DNA of 64,000 bases. Source: Sindora glabra (lineage: Eukaryota; Streptophyta; Magnoliopsida; Fabales; Fabaceae). The stretch is taken from the NCBI GenBank assembly GCA_020226215.1, contig CM035231.1, forward strand, positions 51,302,876-51,366,875, read 5' to 3'. Each line of letters opens with the position of its first letter. Within the stretch, counting starts at the first letter, position 1. The position numbers and the translations under genes were made by a program. Under the pieces are notes generated by a model. The model did not search any database, was not told the DNA's origin, and worked only from the letters and a program-made list of their open reading frames with translations. This document shows, one piece after another, positions 59,603 through 64,000 of the stretch.

Positions 59603-61358
59603 GCATTACACTAAACTACACTATAAAAACATAGAAATATTAAAATACTAATGCATTATGAAAAATTGTTCAAACTACATCTAATTAATCTATCTAGACA
59701 CTTTTAAAAGTTATAGGACTACTATAGAATGAAAGCTATGGCCATGTAGGACCCAAAAATGCAATAAAAGTATTAAAAAATTTAAAAAGGTCAAAACAAT
59801 TGAATTTGACCAAAAAGTAGGGCACCACATAATTTTATTTGTGACTTTTGATGAGAAAAATCAATTCTACCACCATAAAATTTTTTAGCTCAATTGGAAC
59901 TAGTGATTGTTATAGTTATTCAAAAAGGCTAAGGTGATTACCTTAGTGGGAAGTTTACAAATAGAAAAAAAAATTAAACATGTCTCACATAATATAGTAG
60001 CCACAATCCACATTTCCAGGCTATTTTGGGTACTACAATAAAACAAGAGGTTAGTTTGATCCTATTCATGCATAATCTTCTAACATAAACATGATTAAAA
60101 TCTTTCTATTAATAACATGCTTTCATGTTTACCTATTTGAAAGTGTTTCCTAACCTAACTTTCAACCCCCACTTACAGGCTTCGGTTAAAGCACCTTCCA
60201 TGGTATTTTGAAAGATAGATCATACTTTTTCTTACAAAAGGTCCATCCAGTTGATAATCTTATTCTTTGGTATTACCAAAACAAGCATCCAATGGTAACT
60301 ATAATAAAATGTATCTATCAAAATCTATTCTAGAAAAAAATATCACAATCAAAGCATAAGTAAAACTTAACCCTTTTAGTATGGCATAAAGTCAGAGTTT
60401 TTCCTTGGCTTATGCAATGAAGTATTAACAATGTAGTCCTATCTTTTATTATTTTCTAGCACGAAATGCTACAATATCCTATAATAACCCAATAGATGAA
60501 AAAATAATAACGCATATTCAGATAATGTTAATTATTGGATAATCAATAAAAGCACCCGTTAATTTTAAGGGATGGTAAATCCATTTGATATTAAATAAAG
60601 AACTTATGAAGTCTAAAAAGCACATTAAATCAAAGGCTGGAATTAACTTGCTGTAACCTAGGATTTTTACTTAAAAACTTATCATGAAAACCTAATAAGT
60701 TAATTTTGTGACAAATTTGGCAAATTCAAGGTATAGTGAAACTTTGTACCTGTCTAGGGTTAGGGTGCAGAATTATGCAAAACTTGTTTCTTTGAGCCAA
60801 AAACCTCTAATAGAATATGAAATGAAGTAAAATATGATGAAATATAATGAATTGGAATGGGGGAATATGCAATAGTCAATGAATGTAAGAGAATGTAAGA
60901 AAATGCAGAAAAGTGATAGTTGCCATAAAATTTAAGCAACACATTAATAGATGCAACTACTAATTGCAATGCTTGACAATTATGTAATACATAGCTAGTA
61001 AAAGATGGAAAAATATAAATTCAAGTGGATCTTGATAATGGCACAAAATTCTAACATGCACATATAACACACCAAAATTAGATTAGTACAATTAGATTAG
61101 TACAATTTTAATGGTACAATGCAATATAATGAAATAATCTGGCTATGCCCTAATGATTCCTTAAATTATATTTTCTCAATTAACTTACTAATAATGATTA
61201 CACAATTGTTTAAGTCATTTTTGTATTGAAAACAAATGAAATGAATGCAAATAGAAATAAAATAGTAATGAAACAAAATGTAGATAGAAGTCAAACAACA
61301 TATAAAATGCAGAATGCAAAATGAACATAAAACAAAAATTTAGGGGTCAATTCAAAGT
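59603..61358 (-). other. Leader region of the Gypsy element
   Basis: About 1.75 kb between the 5' LTR and gag, non-coding. No convincing primer-binding site follows the proposed LTR end at 61359, so that border is uncertain by some tens of bases. The minus-strand frame at 60760-60969 is judged chance. Confidence 0.45.
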
Positions 61359-62568
61359 TGTATTAAATGTATTAAAGAAAGTAAAAACATATAAGTAAAT
61401 AGTAAAAAAGAAAATCAATACAGTGATGCAGTCAATCTAAGGATTTGATGGCTCTTAGTGTTGATTAATCATAGATCATAAAAAAATTAGCTATTCTAAT
61501 TAATTTTACAACCTTGAATTATTTGAAACCCCTACAATAATTCATAAATCCTATGCTAGATGACCACCTAGAATTTGATTAATTAAGATTAACCCAATTA
61601 AACAATCATTATAATCTATAAAGAAGTTAGATCGAAATTGATTTAAAGATAAAATTTAGTTGAATTGAGGAATTAAATTAGAAGCATCCAAATTAATCTC
61701 TTAACCCTCTATTTCTATGTGAAAAATCATGATTAAGTAACCATAATTTATCATAAAAATAGATAAGAATCAGAAATCATAAAGTTGAATATCAATAATA
61801 TAAAATCAACACTCAACACATGTGAATTTAAGGCAATCAACATAAAAAGTTAGAGAAATCAATTAGAAGAAATCAACATTATAAGCTTGGATCTTGTAAT
61901 CTAGTAGAGATAAGCCTCAAAATCCTTGAATGAATCTTAAGTGTCTAGCCTTCCATAGAAAAACAAGAAAAGTTGTCTATTGAATTGTGTAATTCATGCC
62001 TCCTAATTTAACTTGATAACTCTAAAATCCTATTGGACCTGAAACCTATGTCTCATAGGGTTACTAGAATATAGCTTTGCTAATTTTTAAAAGCTCAAAA
62101 CCTATTTTACAAAACTAATGAATTACAAGAGTTATAGTAATGAATTCTCATATGTTTGACTTCCACCTAATGTAAAATCACTAAAACTATATAATTTTGC
62201 TAAATCATGAACATTAAAATTGTAGATATGGGTCTTAGAAATCTTTAAGCACTAGTTTCACATCAATTGGACCTTTGTAACTCTTGATATAGCCTAAAAA
62301 TTGAAGTTGGCTTAGTTAGGATATAATTAAGTCTTCAATTTCTCCGACAAATAGTACCTTTCCAAAGTTTGAATTAGGCTTTGGCCAATTTCTCTAAGCT
62401 TTTAGCAATACAAAGATCACTCTAATTTGACATTCATAACCTAAGACATAGTTGAAAATCTGAAATAGTGTCAACATGCATCATTAACAGAACAAATTTA
62501 GAACATTGTAAAACTAACCCCAAATTATAAAATAAGGTCAATTCTTATAAAATTATGTAAATGTAACA
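61359..62568 (-). repeat. 5' LTR of the Gypsy element
   Basis: It begins TGTTACAT on the minus strand (62568) and is collinear with 32160-33436. The right end is well set by the shared TGTAACA; the left end is approximate. Confidence 0.7.
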
Positions 62569-62616
62569 CACTGAGAGATATGAAATAAGAGGAAATAATA
62601 TAATAATAATATTGCA

Positions 62617-62651
62617 CATCAAACATCAAACATCAAACATCAAACATCAAT
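62617..62651 (+). repeat. Heptanucleotide microsatellite, five units
   Basis: CATCAAA is repeated at 62617, 62624, 62631 and 62638, with a fifth CATCAAT. Confidence 0.9.
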
Positions 62652-62913
62652 AGGTATTTTTTTATATAAAAAGGCCAAGATAATAAGAGCAGTATGAAAA
62701 TTAGTAGGGTTACTTTAGTGGCTTAAATGATATATATGAGTAGTTCTAATGATAGGAACTTTTTCTTCACCAATATGTCATATTATAGGATTGTGGAATA
62801 TATTTGAGAGCTTGATTATATTATATTTAGGGAGCTTATGTTTTAATGTAAATAAGTTGAGAATAAGAATGACATCTAAGTTAATGAGTTAAGATTTGTG
62901 CTAGTAGATCTTA
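62652..62913. other. Short spacer
   Basis: About 260 bp of A/T-rich sequence between the Gypsy LTR side and the truncated copia LTR; nothing recognised. Confidence 0.4.
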
Positions 62914-63473
62914 TGCTGGAAATTGCGCATCATACATGCACAGTGGAATAAAATTTTGCACGATTTCCACCAAGGATCCATGCGAATTTAGAACGCCATA
63001 GATTAAGGATTAGGATTTATACTTTTCGGCCAAAAATCTTCTGTCCGCTACACAGCAAATCCGATCTGCTTCTGTCCGTTTTCCAATCCAATCTGCTCTC
63101 CAAATCACGAACCGGAATAGAAACTAGAAAATCAGATCACCAGTACAGCGTTTATGTGGCTGCACCTCTATGGTATCCACACGAACCCGTGAATCACCGA
63201 TGAATGTCCACTACACACACCAGTTAGAATTGATCTCCTTACACCTCGTAGTGCTAGTTACGCCTCTTCAGGGGTTTTGGTCAAGGAGAGGTGCTAGGGT
63301 TTTCTATGCCTTTTTGGGGTGCGTGAATAATGATAGTAATCCTATTATTACCCAATAAGCCTATTTAAATAGGTGCATAGAAAAATCTAACCTATTTGGG
63401 CTTTATTCCATGTACAATTATAGGCTTACTATTAGGCCTTATAATTATAACATGAATTCTCAAATATTAAGTC
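62914..63473 (-). mobile_element. Truncated copia LTR (subfamily B)
   Basis: TGCTGGAAATTGCGCATCAT onward aligns closely with the first 540 bp of 49111-50550 in the same orientation, including TGGTATCCACACGAACC and GTCAAGGAGAGGTGCTAGGG. Homology stops at AATATTAAGTC (63473), where a different sequence starts. It carries a 33-bp-scale insertion near 63071 relative to the solo LTR. The plus-strand open frame at 63170-63358 lies in it and is incidental. Confidence 0.85.
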
Positions 63474-64000
63474 TGACCTCAAAATCCCGCAAGTGCACGG
63501 TTTAAGTCTAGTTATAGTATAAAAGATTATCGTTCTTCACAGGGATTGTAGGTTGAGTACTAACTGAATCCCAAGTAAATTATCTAGGCGGATCAATTAA
63601 GAGTGTGAATTAAGATTTTAAATGTAAAACAGAGCTTAACTATCAAATTAAGGTTTGATTCAATGGAATAAAAGCGTACTTAGCTTAAGGATCCCTTGTA
63701 CACTTCATTATGGAATGAATTTACTTCTCTAACTTGGTTTACTGTTAATTATGATTGCTGGATTCCCAAAATTAAGCTATACCTCATTGCAAGGCTACTA
63801 GCTACTAACCAAAGATTAAGTGCCCAGAATTACTCTAGTAATCACTCATCTAGGTTGCATTAACTGGCTTAGAATCCATTCTTGGACATTTCATCCTGTG
63901 CAAAAGAATACAATCAGCTTAATTCCTAAGTCTAATTGATATTCCCAATGACCATGCAGGATCCGATTAATTAATTGGTTATTTCAACCTAAAATCAACT
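63474..64000. mobile_element. Start of another repeat, probably an LTR, inserted into the copia LTR
   Basis: It begins TGACCTCAAAATCCCGCAAG at the exact point where the copia LTR alignment ends. The following GTGCACGG and TATCGTTCTTCACAGGGATT phrases resemble, from memory, sequences common at LTR ends of plant Gypsy elements. The element runs out of the window, so its other end, orientation and target duplication cannot be checked. Confidence 0.45.

Larger units (their letters stand above)
53138..61358 (-). mobile_element. Ty3/Gypsy retrotransposon interior (minus strand), broken
   Basis: Read on the minus strand: LTR (61359-62568), leader of about 1.75 kb, gag (from 59602), protease (about 57.0-57.5 kb), reverse transcriptase (about 55.9-56.65 kb), RNase H region, integrase (54.2-55.1 kb), then about 1 kb of non-coding sequence to the copia LTR at 53137. 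Integrase after reverse transcriptase is the Gypsy order. Sequence style is Tat/Athila-like. No 3' LTR is found on the left, where the copia element begins; it was deleted or displaced. Confidence 0.82.

Noticed and set aside
63170..63358. 62-codon plus-strand frame
   Set aside because: It is within a truncated minus-strand copia LTR; the homologous part of 49111-50550 is also non-coding.

Overview
This window is AT-rich, intron/intergene-type nuclear DNA of a flowering plant, most likely a dicot. No intact host gene, rRNA gene or functional tRNA gene could be supported. The evidence for a plant is the repeat content: Ty1/copia and Ty3/Gypsy retrotransposons of plant type, initiator-methionine tRNA primer-binding sites, CACTA, Mutator-like and PIF/Harbinger-like elements, long TA microsatellites and very low GC. 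The species cannot be read from the sequence. Almost every long open frame is a chance frame inside a repeat.

Left third (1-19300). A dispersed repeat of about 0.85 kb occurs at 455-1345 and again at 16800-17645. A degenerate minisatellite fills 2330-4570. Decayed Gypsy material follows (5255-7100). Two related non-autonomous CACTA elements, in the same orientation (7834-10770 and 12872-15767), flank a decayed minus-strand coding remnant. A PIF/Harbinger-like element with an almost pure A/T core lies at 17968-19292.

Middle (19300-44245). Several terminal-inverted-repeat or fold-back elements are seen at 20421-21348, 22089-22366, 30730-31550 and 31702-31875. A GC-rich, young, complete LTR retrotransposon without protein genes (26962-29895) sits in the first unit of a tandem array (26442-32157). 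A much older copy of the same family lies reversed at 33437-34347, abutting a Gypsy LTR (32160-33436). Minus-strand exon-like islands at 37.06-37.49 kb, 39.3-39.6 kb and 42.2-42.3 kb, with a degenerate tandem array at 39590-43130, look like debris of a duplicated gene.

Right third (44246-64000). A broken copia element (44246-53137) has LTRs of two different subfamilies, and its reverse transcriptase gene is split by a clean solo LTR (49111-50550). Next to it is a broken Gypsy element on the minus strand (53138-62568), with one LTR and a recognisable gag-protease-RT-integrase order. The window ends with a truncated copia LTR (62914-63473), apparently interrupted by another repeat at 63474.

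The elements do not form a pathway. The layout records nested insertion, LTR-LTR recombination, local tandem duplication and C-to-T decay. The observations most worth following are the matched CACTA pair with convergent tRNA-like modules, the protein-less LTR family with a young and an old copy, and the duplicated exon-like islands at 37-43 kb.
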